DNA of 64,000 nucleotides from Diatrype stigma (GCA_022225965.2 JAKJXP020000027.1:248001-312000), one strand, 5' to 3'; positions 21,811-32,901 are shown, counted from the stretch's first letter. Numbers and translations are program-made. The notes: generated from the letters alone by a model not told the origin.

Positions 21811-22962
21811 ATGGATTCTAGAGTAGAAGTTGCTCGTAAGCTTGTCACGGTGCGAAGAATTTCGAACGTCTTACCGATTGTCAATACACACTTCAATATC
21901 GTCATGGTTGACGGCTGGAGGGTGGTAGTCAGGTCCATGGACAATTTCAGAGAAGGCCAACTCGTCGTTTATCTCGAGATAGACAGTTTTCTCCCCAACA
22001 CCTCCTACTTCTGGGAGTATTGTGCACGAAGCAGTGCCAAAATGGATGGGGAGATCGGTTATCTTGTCCGCACCGTCATGAAGGGAAAGCATATCTCGCA
22101 AGGTCTTATCTTCCCCCTGGAAACGTTCTCGGAGATCACCGAAATTTTCAACCAACTGAAGAACAAACATTCCAACGTAGAAGCGGTGAATAAATTGATG
22201 GATATGTCTTTCGAGAAGGAGTTGGGCGTCAAAAAGTGGGAGAACCCTCAGGGTAAACGTGACCACGTCCTTGGCCGAGCTCCAGTATTCTTCCCACAGC
22301 CTGGCTGTACCCGGGCGCAGAACATGACCGACTTGTTCGAACGTTACGGACAAATCCCATTTCAAATAACAGAAAAGCTGGACGGATATCCCATGACGAT
22401 ATACTGTATCCAGAAAGGCTCGCAGTGGAATTCTTCTCTGCCCCCCTTGCCCGAGCACCAGCAACAGGACGGACCGATGCGGATTGGAATATGCAATCGA
22501 CCAGACGACTTGATGGATCACAAAGACTCATGGTTCTGGACTACCGCTAAGGATCAAGGGATGTTGAACAAAATCAGAGAACTCGGGAACGAGATACGGA
22601 ACGTGGCCATCCAGGGAGAGCTGTGCGGGTCATCTATCTACACCAACAGCATGGGGTTTGCACCGGGGAAGCACCACTTCTACGCTTTCGATATTTTCGA
22701 CATCGACCGACAGAAGTATCTCAAGCCGCACCGTTTCCTAGATGCGTGTTCCAGGCTGCATATCGACCACGCGCCAGTTATCGAACCAAGTACTAGATTA
22801 TCGGACTTCGCGACCAATGTTGACAACTTGATCGCCAAGGCAGAAGGGACAGGACTGTTGGGAGCGCCCAGGGAGGGCTTGATATTCAAGGAGGTGGATG
22901 GAGGTCGCACTTTTAAGGCAATTTCTAACTCATGGCTACTCCAAACCGGGAAGGCTCAGTGA
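21811..22962 (+). CDS. RNA ligase, DRB0094 / Rnl5 family
   Basis: A 383-residue intronless frame with an N-terminal OB-like domain (about 1-110; VARKLVTVRRISNVLPI) and a covalent nucleotidyltransferase domain. Motifs: I, EKLDG with nucleophile K189; III/IIIa, FYAFDIFD at 290-297; IV, REGLIFK around 354-360; V, FKAIS with K369. An OB domain before the adenylyltransferase fold is the layout of Deinococcus DraRnl and Naegleria NgrRnl. In the family, the enzyme adenylates itself with ATP, transfers AMP to a 5'-phosphate RNA end and seals nicks having a 3'-OH. The substrate in this fungus is unknown; it is distinct from the tRNA-splicing ligase Trl1. The start (GAAACATGG) has good context and gives a complete OB fold. 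The gene sits alone between two dead transposons. Confidence 0.9.
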   Translation: MDSRVEVARKLVTVRRISNVLPIVNTHFNIVMVDGWRVVVRSMDNFREGQLVVYLEIDSFLPNTSYFWEYCARSSAKMDGEIGYLVRTVMKGKHISQGLIFPLETFSEITEIFNQLKNKHSNVEAVNKLMDMSFEKELGVKKWENPQGKRDHVLGRAPVFFPQPGCTRAQNMTDLFERYGQIPFQITEKLDGYPMTIYCIQKGSQWNSSLPPLPEHQQQDGPMRIGICNRPDDLMDHKDSWFWTTAKDQGMLNKIRELGNEIRNVAIQGELCGSSIYTNSMGFAPGKHHFYAFDIFDIDRQKYLKPHRFLDACSRLHIDHAPVIEPSTRLSDFATNVDNLIAKAEGTGLLGAPREGLIFKEVDGGRTFKAISNSWLLQTGKAQ

Positions 22963-24120
22963 AGAAAGACTACGCCGGCTGAAAGAAGCACGCTTCTTCG
23001 GTGCACTGAGCTATCAAATGGCGTTTCCATTTGCTTAGGACATCATACATGACACGAAGGCTAGGTAGTTCATCCGTTCTTTGTTTTCGACAGTTTCATA
23101 ACCGCACAAAACCTTCACACAAAGGGATTGTAAGTAAACAAGAGATAAATTGATTTCCGATATGAGGGCTCGCCGATCTGGATTGATGGGCACAATTTGA
23201 CTACCAAAAAGATACCATCACCGACCGTCTCACATTTACTTGTTGACTACTTGATACCTTAGTCGCTGAAAAAAGGGTGTTATTGCCAGCCAGGTATATT
23301 CAGTGAAGAACTATTACCTCCCTGAAACAGAGAGGTTATGGCATTGCTAAAGGGAGCGAACATTGAGTTCCGCTTTGCTAAACGCTGGAAATGCAACATA
23401 ATTCGTTTTACTGGCCAAAGGAACATAGAAGAAGCCTCTATAGGGGGGAATCCACGCTTAATCACCACATGAGGTGATCTGATAGCACATAAAAGCTAAA
23501 GATAGGCCTGGGTAATTAGACAATCAAACTTCGCATGATCGTTGCAAACCTGGTCAAGGTCAGCAAGCTTGACAAAATAACGAGAAACCAATTTCTTTAT
23601 TGATACTGCCAGGACCTGCTATAATACAGGAATACAAAATTGGCACGGTAATGAAAACCATCTATCAACATATGCGTACAAGTATTTAATACAGTTTGAT
23701 TTTCATAAGGTGAGGATCTTGTATGTTGTAAGAACGTGGTAACTAGGCAACGAACTGCTATGATACTTTCGAATGTCCAATGTATATATACAACCATTTG
23801 TAGCAGATTGAAAAGACTTCACTTCCGTATGTTTCCCTGGATACGACTGGCAGTGAAAAAAGTCATGTGTTCTCTACCAGCAACGAAATAACCATAATAC
23901 ATTCTTTTCCCACGTCAAATTTTCTTCATGCACCTCTTCATACTTCAACGCAAGGAGATATTTGCTAGCCCAACTCCAATTGCTGTTTCGATCCCTACAT
24001 ACCAATAACCCCCACTGCTAACTATTCATCGTGCGAGGTTTGTTTGAACCAAGAAGAACACCACAACACGCGTGATTATTTGATCTCTAGCTAACTTGAA
24101 CAACCATCAGGGCACCCTAG
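22963..24120. other. Intergenic, no gene recognised
   Basis: About 1.1 kb between the RNA ligase and the next small gene. Open frames at 23280-23468 and 23597-23797 on the minus strand are short and featureless. Confidence 0.55.
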
Positions 24121-24590
24121 ATGGCATCTTTAGTCGCCGATATGAACAGAATCGAAGCCGACACGGCTCTACGCGATCTCCGAGGCCAACTCGGCCAAAT
24201 ATTCCGTACCAACTTACAGTTGGTCTACTGGCTGGCCTCAGACGCGGTAGCGCCATACTTCCAAGAATATGCAACCGACTTCCCTCGGTACTACAAGAGG
24301 TCAACGAGCCCGATTTCAACCAGGTGATGCATCACCTACACGTGAATTCTATATATGATCTACCACGTTACAGAGTTGCGAGTCCCGACAAAGGCTCGTG
24401 GTATGTGTTTGATCATACGGTTAGCTTCCTGGCCCAGATTCTCCGACATAACGTCGACCATCAGGGCCCATGCCATTGGGCTGAGGAGGAAGCAGATGTG
24501 GCCCATGGGCAAGCCTACGAGGTGTTTGGGTACCTGGTTAAGATGTGGAAGGAGGCCCAAACGCAGGAGGAGCACCTTGAAGGCGATTGA
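24121..24590 (+). CDS. Small protein of unknown function; needs one intron or carries a frameshift
   Basis: Two protein-like segments adjoin in different frames. The first, from ATG 24121, reads MASLVADMNRIEADTALRDL and LVYWLASDAVAPYFQEYATD. The second, to the TGA at 24588-24590, reads NEPDFNQVMHHLHVNSIYDL and SFLAQILRHNVDHQGPCHW and ends EAQTQEEHLEGD. A 53-nt intron 24247-24299 (GTAGCG...AG) would join them in phase (A|VNEP), giving about 138 residues. The donor is weak, so a one-base indel in a decaying gene is the alternative. An unspliced frame from 24096 also exists, but its first half is low-complexity and less protein-like. It lies about 130 bp from the pogo element insertion. No family recognised. 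Confidence 0.38.
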
Positions 24591-24719
24591 GCCAATGTCA
24601 CTCAACATATCGTTGAATGAATTACGCGACTCTTACGACACTACCTCAAGTATATACAGCGTTAACGGTTCGTTGCCGACTTCGAAGCGGACGGCTGATG
24701 TTGGGCGATAGAACGGATA

Positions 24720-24760
24720 ACGTCAATTATGGGGTTACCGACCATCCCCATTTCCTGACC
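24720..24760 (+). repeat. Left terminal inverted repeat of the pogo element
   Basis: ACGTCAATTATGGGGTTACC and onward, five C-to-T changes relative to the right repeat; preceded by TA. Confidence 0.92.
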
Positions 24761-25439
24761 ATATTATATAGCAAAAGTCCTATATTGCAGTAGGGGGTTA
24801 ATTCACGGATAAAAAATCGTAAAATTAAAGGGCTTTAAGCGTTATATGAAGCTTTGTAAGCAGTTTTAATTAATGTAATTATCGGTATCGTATAAGCCGA
24901 ATTACCGCCCGTTTCGTACGTGTAGCAATAGGTTTAGCAGGGTCGTATTTCTTTTTTTTTTTTTTTCACTTTTTATAATTATAATAATCTCTTCTTTTAT
25001 ATCCTTATTTTCGGGATTTTTAATAGGGGGGCGGTAATTTATTGGTTCGTTATTTTTAAGGTTTTATATTTTCTTTATTTTCGCTGCGTATTATTTTTAG
25101 CGTTCGTTATGCGTAATTCGCTTAGCTATTATTTTCTTTATGCTAATTATTCGTTCGTTCGGATTTTGGGTTATTTCTTTTTATTTTCCTTAATTTTAAG
25201 CGGTTAAGTTTAGCGTTAAAGCGAGTAATTTTATGATTTTTAAAAGCAATTTCGAGGTTTTTATTGTTTAAGGCTTTGCTTATAAAGCGTATAATTATTC
25301 GGGCATTAGGGGTATTAATTATAAGCCCTTTATATAATGCCGTAACGTTATGGCTGTTATTAATGTTTTTTATATCGTAATTTTTATTATATAGTAATGA
25401 TTTAATAGCGTTTTAAATTTTTGTACCTTTAATTATATA

Positions 25440-26800
25440 AGGATTATTAAGAACTTTTTAACGGTTTAAAGGATATAGGCCAGCGGTACGAAATTCGGAT
25501 TTAATATTTAATGCTATAAGGCCATTTCTTTTTGCTTTAACGTAGCAATAAAGGAATTCGAATTTCTTAATAGGGGCTAAATCGTTTAATTCGGTTAGGT
25601 TTTTAAGGTGCTTTTTATACGCAACTTTTAAAGCGTATATATAGGTTAAATCCAAAGGCTAGAAGATATGACTTGTATGGGCCGGAAAAAATAACGTATA
25701 TATTCGATTCGTAAAACATGTCCATAAGAACTTATTCGAAACGTAGCTTCCGTGTTTATTAATAATAAAAAAACGAACGTTATCGGGGTTTTCCGGTTAG
25801 GTTTGAAATAAAAAAACCTTTTTTAATTACTTTATAGCAATATCGTTATTAGTTCATTTATTTTTGGATTTAACGAAATGCCAATTAGGCTGATTAATTT
25901 TTTTTTCGAACTATTATGTTTATATCGTTTTTATTTTAAATATAAGTAAGGGAGAAATCGCTTTTTTTAAGGCCGATATATATTTAACGAAAATCGTTTA
26001 AGCTCGGGAAAAATTATATTTAACGTTCGCCTTTTTCGTATCCGAATTGCCCATAATAAGCTCGTTAATGCCGAAACCTTTTATTATATTATTTTCGTTA
26101 ACGTTTTATTAATTTTCGGGTTTAATTCAAAAAAAATGAATTAGCTTATCGAAAAAGGCGTAAACATTTTCGGGATTTGCAGCGTTAATACGTTTATAAT
26201 TTAAACGGCGGCTTATTTTCGTTTTTATAGCGGGATTTCGTTTAATAAAGCTTATTATTTATTCTTTTTTAAATGGCTAATGGTTTTTTTTTTAATTGTA
26301 ACAATTTGGTAATAATAAATCGGATTTGCTTATAATTAAGGACGTAATTTAAAAGTTCTTAATGCAATATTTATTACATTATTTTGTTTTCGTAAGCCTT
26401 AAAAAGCCTTTGTTAGTTTTTATTTCGATTATTAGCCGTAGAATTGTTTAATATACGGTTTCGTAGCGTTAAACGAAGAATTCCGTATCGTTAAGCCGCT
26501 TAACGGTATTTCATATCGTTTAGGATCGCTTCGATAGCATTTTATATATTTTTTTTATTATAATTACCCGTTATGATGCCGCATTTATATCGTATAAGGC
26601 CCGTTTAAATAAGTATATTATAACAAACATTATAAAGAAGATTCGGGAATTTTACGATTTTTTTTTATTAATTTAAAGGAATTACTCTTTTGCGTGGTTT
26701 TTTTATTATTTAGTTTTTAACGTTTAAGCGCCTAAATTCATTTATATTTTTTAATACCCAATTATAAGCTAGGAAAAAATCGCAAAATTACGCTAATTAG
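25440..26800 (-). pseudogene. Decayed Fot1/pogo transposase (DDE_1)
   Basis: On the minus strand, allowing RIP stops, the DDE_1 domain is readable for over 250 codons. It runs from RRLNYKRINAANPENVYAFF near 26200, through GFGINELIMGNSDTKKANVK, NQPNWHFVKSKN and PDNVRFFIINKHGSYVSNKF (where DG/DH...H is expected), to LFFPAHTSHIF-stop-PLDLT. The last block (about 25458-25655) is uninterrupted: DLTYIYALKVAYKKHLKNL and FRTAGLYPLNR, matching the LQPLDL...F..LK..Y and GFRATGLYPFNP end of pogo transposases. The N-terminal HTH/CENP-B region upstream is too damaged to read. In the family the enzyme excises and inserts at TA. Confidence 0.9.
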
Positions 26801-26912
26801 AAACCTTATTATATAAAAGAATTGGATTTTATTAATTAAGAAACGGCCTTAATTAACGCAATATAAGCCATATTACGTATAAATAAATAAGTGGCCTTTT
26901 GGTATGAAAAGC

Positions 26913-26953
26913 GGTCGGGGAGTGGGGGTGGTCGGTGACCCCATAATTGACGT
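26913..26953 (-). repeat. Right terminal inverted repeat of the pogo element
   Basis: Inverse of the left repeat, GC-intact (GGGGTCACCGACCACCCCCA when read inward), followed by TA. Confidence 0.92.
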
Positions 26954-26955
26954 TA

Positions 26956-29189
26956 TACCTTGGTATATACTCGGTATACATTCAAGTTGGATCTGTCATT
27001 TGTATTAGGATTTCCTTGGATACAGATACGGCGTTGCTGCGATCCCCATTTAGCGGGACCTACCCAGAAACTGCCATATGACTAAGTAGCCTTTTGTATG
27101 TGTCGCGATAACTATAGGGGCTAGATAGGAGAGCTTAGATTACGTAATCAGATGATCGACACCTAGTGGATTAGCGTACATTATATACATATCAAGCTTT
27201 TCTGTTCCGGATGGAAAAAAGCACTTCTTTCCTTCTGTATGATAAAAAGGATCTCTCCTAAATTGTGTCATCATGACTGCGACAGTATGCCTTCTAACTC
27301 CATTCGTCATGTCACGACTCACGGTATGAAGGTCGGATAGGAGAACTTGAATGACCTAATTCGATGGGGCACTTCTTAGTGGCTTGGCACCCCCTTGGTC
27401 ATATAGCCCCTTAACCATAGCGGGGTTTCAATTTTTGGTGCAGACCGAACTTGCTCTTGAGTGAATGACAATGGACATGGTATCATAATCCCCAGAGGGT
27501 GACCTCTCCCAGTATTCTACTCCGTATAGTCACCCCGCCACGACTGTCCCTGGACGGTTTCATTAGTTCCAACTGTAGGTCACGAGACCATGGGACTCCA
27601 AATACATCCCACTATCACTAATAACCTCTACAAATGGTTTTGCAAGTAAAGAGGCGAAAGAGTTAAAGGATCTAGGGCTACTCGCAGGACTCCAGACCCT
27701 TTACGCAGCCCTTGACTCCGCTGACAACAACAGTTTAAAATAGCCATAATATGAAGAGGCGTTTGAGTAGCTGAAGTGGACAACTGGAACCGAGACCAGG
27801 ACTCAAAAATTTCGGTCGCACGAAGCGTGGCGGCACAGAATTCATGCAGCTCCACGCCGCATACTCCTGAAGTGGTGGTGAGAATGCGAAGTCCGTAGGG
27901 CCCTTACCAATGTTTGTCTATGTGTGTGTGTGACAAGCCTCAAGTTTTCAGCTGAGGCTGCTATGCCGAGCAATGAGGCAAGGGTGTTGAGCCAGATCAG
28001 CTGGTATTACTAGTTCCATTGCAAGGCATTCCCTACAGCAAGAACTTGTGAGCTGATGAAAGAACAACCGTCAAGTGGACAGGCATTCAAATTTACAGTA
28101 CTGAGAACCCGTGCGCCTTTGCGTCGCTCAACATCAACTAAAACCCAACGGCAAATCCAGAGGGGCGGCTCAGTCAGGCTATAAATCTATAGTGTTGCCT
28201 AGTCTGATCAGCACTACTTGAAGCATAGCCATGTTCTTCTGGCTTCCCATTGCCGACACGCCCTGATAAAATGGGGGGGCGGGCTAGCCTTTTCAACAAC
28301 GAAGGCAGATATGCGACAGTCGCCTGTCAGATGTTCTTCTAGCTGCTTCATAGTTCACGTGTTGTAACTTTGGTCACGATGCGAACAGGGGCTTTGGGTG
28401 TGTGACTCGGTGAAGTGCTTCATTGATTAGATCGGTGCTTCCGTCAACATTGTAGATCCTGTGTTCCGCATGATTTATTAGACTAGCATTCCTTAAGAAA
28501 GCTGTACCTAGACTGTACCATAGACATCCTAGTGACGCCACATACTAGCATGAGTTGATAGTTTGTCAAACATGAGCTAAATCACCTGGGTTTTGGACGG
28601 TAACAATGGGGAATAGGGAGCGCACAAGAGCGTCTACTGACTCTGAAATGTCCCGGGGTTACATAACACTAGAAGCTTAGCTTGTGTCCTCAAGTGGATG
28701 GTGAACACACATATAGTGATGAGTATCAGTAGGTGTGTGATTGTGTTCCCCTGTTATGTCATGGGTAAACGCATCGCTGTATTTCATATTAGTTCCTAGA
28801 GAGAATCCCCGCTATCCGGTAAAAACGAGTGCAACTATAGCCGAGCTTCCTTAGAGATGGCAGTTTCTATATCCAGGAATTCTCTACATGGGCCTGGCTA
28901 GAGAACTCATTTTTGCCTTCAACCCTTCGAAAATTTAGTTACATAACTTGGGGTGAAGAAGTCTGCAGTGATCCATACGTGGTTACTAGGGTTTCACTGT
29001 ACATATGGCCTTAATATTGCTATTCAAGCCTAGTTGTGCATTGGGGTATAGTAAAACAAATCATTGCAAACATTGGAACACAAGGACAAATAGCTTTCTA
29101 CAGTGGAAAATCATTGCTAAGTCATGGCGACCGTTTAGAGATTGGTGAATCAATAACAGGAGTATCAATAGCTAGGCAGAGAATTGAAT
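26956..29189. other. Gene-free stretch, 2.2 kb
   Basis: Ordinary composition with no coding region I can support. It holds half of a dispersed inverted repeat (27101-27149; partner at 37655-37701), a weak direct echo of it near 27333 (GATAGGAGAACTT), and a short TG run near 27918. The 3' end of the DUF885 gene lies just right of it. Confidence 0.55.
27101..27149 (+). repeat. Copy 1 of a dispersed inverted repeat
   Basis: Contains TAGGGGCTAGATAGGAGAGC followed by TTAGATTACGTAAT. The same sequence in inverse orientation occurs at 37655-37701 with G/A-type differences. Probably a remnant of an old mobile element. Confidence 0.6.
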
Positions 29190-31001
29190 CTATCTTAGTC
29201 CATTCGGCTTGTCGTAGAACCGCCACTCAGACCGGAAGTCTTTGCTCAGATCCCTGTTGAGCAGCAACGCCCTCAGCATCTCTATAGGCATCTCGTTGGC
29301 CAAGAGTACGGCATCATGGAACTCCTTTTCGGCCAGGCGTCCCAGAGCCTCTTGGCGCAGCTTCATGAGCTGCAGCGCACCCAGCATATAGCCGGCTTGG
29401 TACAGAGGCGAATAGTCCCCGTTGAGACTCCTCCTAACCTCTCCCTCGGCAGTCGCGCGCTCGTGGCCTACCGTGTCGACCAGCAAGTCGATGCATTCCT
29501 GGGCACTCATCTGGCCGAGGTGGAACTTCAGCGAGAATATGATGCGTGCGCAGCGGTGCATGCGCCAGAATAGCGCGCCGACCCTGTCTTCGGGGCTGGT
29601 GAAGAAGTCGCTGCGGTTCCACAGCACCATCTCCCAGTACAGAGCCCACCCTTCGATGAAGAACGGTGTTGTGAAGAGACGACGATACGGGCGGCTACGC
29701 TCGCCAATATATAATTGTAGGTGATGCCCCGGAATCATCTCGTGGAATGCCGTGGCTTTGCTGAAATGTCGGTTGTTGCCCCGCAGAGACATAAGCTTCT
29801 CCTCATGATGCATCTCTGCCGTCGGATACGAAACTTGCATATACGTCCCGCCGAGGAAAAAGGGGTTTACTTTTTGGCGAGCGGGGCTGATCATATACAT
29901 TCGGATGCCCTCTTCGGCTAAATCAGGGACGGTAACCAGGTCGAAGTGCTTCACATATGCGGTTCCTTGATCAACCAAGGACTTGATGAAGGTGGGTTGA
30001 GAGCCTGGGGGCTCGTACAAGTTCTTGACATGTTCGAGGGCATCGCGCCAAGTAGTGCCGAAGCCAAGTTCTTCCGAGGCCTTCACCATCTCTGCTTCGC
30101 ACCAATCGTACTCCGTCTCGCCAATCCTAATGAGCTCCTCTGGAGTGTAGGGTATCATCTCGGCCTCTAGATCGGTGAGTAGCCCATCTCGACCAATAGG
30201 TTCTCCGATGATCGCGGCCTCGTCACCCGACTTCACACCTACTATCTTTTCGTTGATGAAGTCCGCGATGCCGCCGAGTGCCGTGTCAAGACGAGCGTAT
30301 GGCTCTGATACCCACCATCCAAATAGAGGATCGTAGCCATTATAGAAGGTGAAAAGTTCGTTGAGATGAGAGCGGAGCCTTGTCACGAAACGTGCAGCCC
30401 GGTATCCTGTGGTCTTCGAGTATTGAGCCGCATTCTTGTCAATGTATCGCTGGGACTGAGAGATGCTCTTCACCGTGTCATTGAAGCCTCCTGCGAGAGC
30501 CTGCGGGTCAAACTTGTAAACGCGTTGCCGGTTCTCAAGCCAGGCCTGGATGGGCGCAGCGAAGGGATCAACGAAAGCCCCAAATTCCTTGTCACGAGAT
30601 CGCTCTAGGATAAGTGTCTTTCGCGTCCTCTTCAGGTAGTTCTTCAGTAGAAGATAATCTACCTTGTCATCCTGGTTGTATGAGTCGAAAGGTTGTTGGT
30701 CTAGAGCAGCGAGTTCCTCGTCATAGAATGTCACCAATCGATCGTAGCGCGATGCTGAGCCTTCAATATTGTAGAAGTCCAGCAGCACCTGCAAGTTTGC
30801 CGTCACGCGAACTATTCGGTCTTGCATTGATTCGGCAGCTCTCCCGGGTTTGACAGCTGCGACAGAAACAGCCGTCCAGCCATTCTCTAGTACCTCCATC
30901 CTCCAATCGGCACGGCCTAGACCAACACCTGTCTCATGTTTCCTTCCTGGGGGCGAATCTGTATCTGCAGCCGACACTTGGGCTGACCTGTGAGAAGCCA
31001 T
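29190..31001 (-). CDS. DUF885 family protein (predicted zinc metallopeptidase fold)
   Basis: An uninterrupted 603-residue frame, the usual length for DUF885. The signature is HEMIPGHH at 420-427 (a HExxH-like zinc site embedded in the family's HExIPGHHLQ block), followed by FIEGWALYWE with E450 as the probable third ligand, and the C-terminal YxxGYMLGALQLMKLR block (535-550). The fold resembles gluzincin peptidases and family members are thought to be peptidases, but the substrate here is unknown. No signal peptide is visible; the first 30 residues are polar, so a cytosolic location is likely. The start has strong context (ACCATGG at 31001). Intronless. Fungal copies are often mis-named X-Pro dipeptidyl-peptidase. 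Confidence 0.9.
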   Translation of the reverse strand: MASHRSAQVSAADTDSPPGRKHETGVGLGRADWRMEVLENGWTAVSVAAVKPGRAAESMQDRIVRVTANLQVLLDFYNIEGSASRYDRLVTFYDEELAALDQQPFDSYNQDDKVDYLLLKNYLKRTRKTLILERSRDKEFGAFVDPFAAPIQAWLENRQRVYKFDPQALAGGFNDTVKSISQSQRYIDKNAAQYSKTTGYRAARFVTRLRSHLNELFTFYNGYDPLFGWWVSEPYARLDTALGGIADFINEKIVGVKSGDEAAIIGEPIGRDGLLTDLEAEMIPYTPEELIRIGETEYDWCEAEMVKASEELGFGTTWRDALEHVKNLYEPPGSQPTFIKSLVDQGTAYVKHFDLVTVPDLAEEGIRMYMISPARQKVNPFFLGGTYMQVSYPTAEMHHEEKLMSLRGNNRHFSKATAFHEMIPGHHLQLYIGERSRPYRRLFTTPFFIEGWALYWEMVLWNRSDFFTSPEDRVGALFWRMHRCARIIFSLKFHLGQMSAQECIDLLVDTVGHERATAEGEVRRSLNGDYSPLYQAGYMLGALQLMKLRQEALGRLAEKEFHDAVLLANEMPIEMLRALLLNRDLSKDFRSEWRFYDKPNGLR

Positions 31002-31126
31002 GGTAATTCTTGATAGGATGAATGCTCAAACGAGTCTCGAAAACTAGGCTGGAGTGTCACGATAACGTGAGTGGGCTATACATACTCAAAATCCAATCAT
31101 TTCCGGCCATAGTGGGGTTATGTCGC

Positions 31127-31174
31127 ATGTCGGGCCTGATGTCGGACCTGATGTCGGGCCTGATTTCGGGCCTG
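31127..31174 (+). repeat. 12-bp tandem repeat, four copies
   Basis: ATGTCGGGCCTG, ATGTCGGACCTG, ATGTCGGGCCTG, ATTTCGGGCCTG, 126-173 bp upstream of the DUF885 start codon. Minisatellite or promoter repeat. Confidence 0.85.
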
Positions 31175-32893
31175 ACTGATATCGGTATATTGATCAGTCG
31201 AAAACTTGGCGATAACGTTTCAGGTGTACCTTGGAAGGCTCCAGGAAAGGAAGTTGTCAAACCTCAAGTGGATCGTGAGTGGTGTTCGGGGTTATATTCT
31301 GCCGCTGTTTACTATAGCGGCGTCACAGTAATATCGTATAGCCACGATTCCTTAGGAAATATCCTGCGGTTACTAACTTTTCTATTGTGGAAACATCACC
31401 AAACCAAACCAAAATCAATCGTAGTCTTTATAAAATAGGAATACCGGGTGAAATGAAGAAACGAATGTAGTTTCTCGTTCTTTGACAACACTGTATACTC
31501 TTCGTAAAGGAACCCACCAGAAGTTATTAGGGGTTAACCACAGGCAATAGCCGTCATGGATTAATCTTAACGTATTAATTTGAGCACTTGGCAATAGATT
31601 ATGTAGATGTCCTGAGGGGCGCCTTTATTACCATACTCCTGAAGGCTCTCTGCATCATATGAACTAGGTATTCGCCGAGAGGGGATGAAGTATGGCAGGA
31701 GACTTTGTGGCGGCTCATTAACATCTACACGATCTGAAGCCACAAGAGCTCGAAGATTCATGAGCAAGGCGCCGGCGTCCTTTCACATCCTCATTGTACG
31801 ACGTCACTATGCGGGATGCTACATAGCCGAAGCCAGCCCTTAACATTACCTCCCACTTCCTTGTATTTAAGCGTTAGATCCCCCTTATGGAGTGCATGTG
31901 CATATGTGGAGGCGGGACAGGCTTCGATGATCCTTCGGACATCCGATAATAATAGCTTTGTGGAAGCCCCAATGACTGGATGCTGCTGTGGCCGACCTGA
32001 GCCAATCAGGATCGGTCTGTAGTAAGGAGAACTGGCAATCGGTTGCTCTAGAGCGGCTTATTCGGCCTCCAGCACGCAGACAGGTCAAGTGTTAATTTTC
32101 ACTTCGTCCTTCCATTCCCAAGACATAATGCAGGTTACTGTTACATTTTGCAGACGAATACGAGTAGGATCCGGTAAGGGGGATCGGAGGAAAACCAGCT
32201 GATCCCAGTGTTAGGATGTGCTGCGGCCAACTCCATGGAGTCACTTGCCCATTGACTTCTACAAGTCAGCCATAGCTTTCACCTGACCTCAATATGGCAT
32301 TGGGTACAAGTCCTGCCGAGACATTGACGTGAATAGTAGGGGCGTATAGGGGCAGAGGCGTCGGTAGTGTACTACGAACATGAACTATTAACAGTGTTAG
32401 TATGCAACCTGGCCGTTCTCGTGGCGCATACATAGTCCATGTATGCATGCGTCTAGGCAAGGGGTGTGGCGATCAGTGCTCGCTTGCAGCACGAATCAAC
32501 ACCCGCTGACTATGATGGTAGTTGATAAGCTTCCCTCGCAGACGCTGTGTAACGATTGTTCGGGTAGAACCGTGCCATATTATCTAGTCTAGCCGACTCA
32601 CTGACCCAGTGCCTTGCAGCTGAGATGTAAGCGAATCAGGAGTGCCTGTTAGACTTTAGTCCAAGCCACCCAGGTTACCTTATTGACCACATTATGGATT
32701 CCTGAACTAAGGCCTTACATGTAGACTGCTTCGTGTGAACAACTAGTTTCAACTCCTGAAGCCATCATGTGGTGCTAACTGTAATTATGAAGGAAGTTCG
32801 TGAGCGCCAAATCGATCTTGAGTGAAGCGTGGCTGTAGTCTCATTTAAACCCCCTCGTCTGACTCAAGGAGGTGGAAATCCCACTGTACCCAG

Positions 32894-32901
32894 TATAAAT
32901 A
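32894..32901 (+). promoter_or_regulatory. Candidate TATA box of the peroxidase gene
   Basis: TATAAATA, 226 bp before the start codon at 33127, in a gene-free region and followed by pyrimidine-rich sequence. Position and match suit a strongly regulated secreted-enzyme gene. Confidence 0.5.

Larger units (their letters stand above)
24720..26953 (-). mobile_element. Fot1/pogo-type (Tc1/mariner) DNA transposon, RIP-degraded, 2.2 kb
   Basis: Terminal inverted repeats of 41 bp (24720-24760 and 26913-26953) begin ACGTCAATTATGGGG and are flanked by TA dinucleotides (24718-24719 and 26954-26955), the target duplication of Tc1/mariner elements. The interior is AT-rich and the minus strand encodes a dead pogo transposase. 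The size fits fungal Fot elements. All five mismatches between the repeats are T in the left copy and C in the right, as RIP would produce. Confidence 0.93.

Noticed and set aside
21365..21826. 153-codon frame just before the RNA ligase
   Set aside because: Overlaps the ligase start in another frame, no domain, Ser/Thr/Pro/His composition of untranslated DNA.
24096..24590. Single 164-codon frame as the complete small gene
   Set aside because: Its first half (GIFSRRYEQNRSRHGSTRSP) is less protein-like than the alternative frame from 24121; kept only as an alternative in the feature entry.
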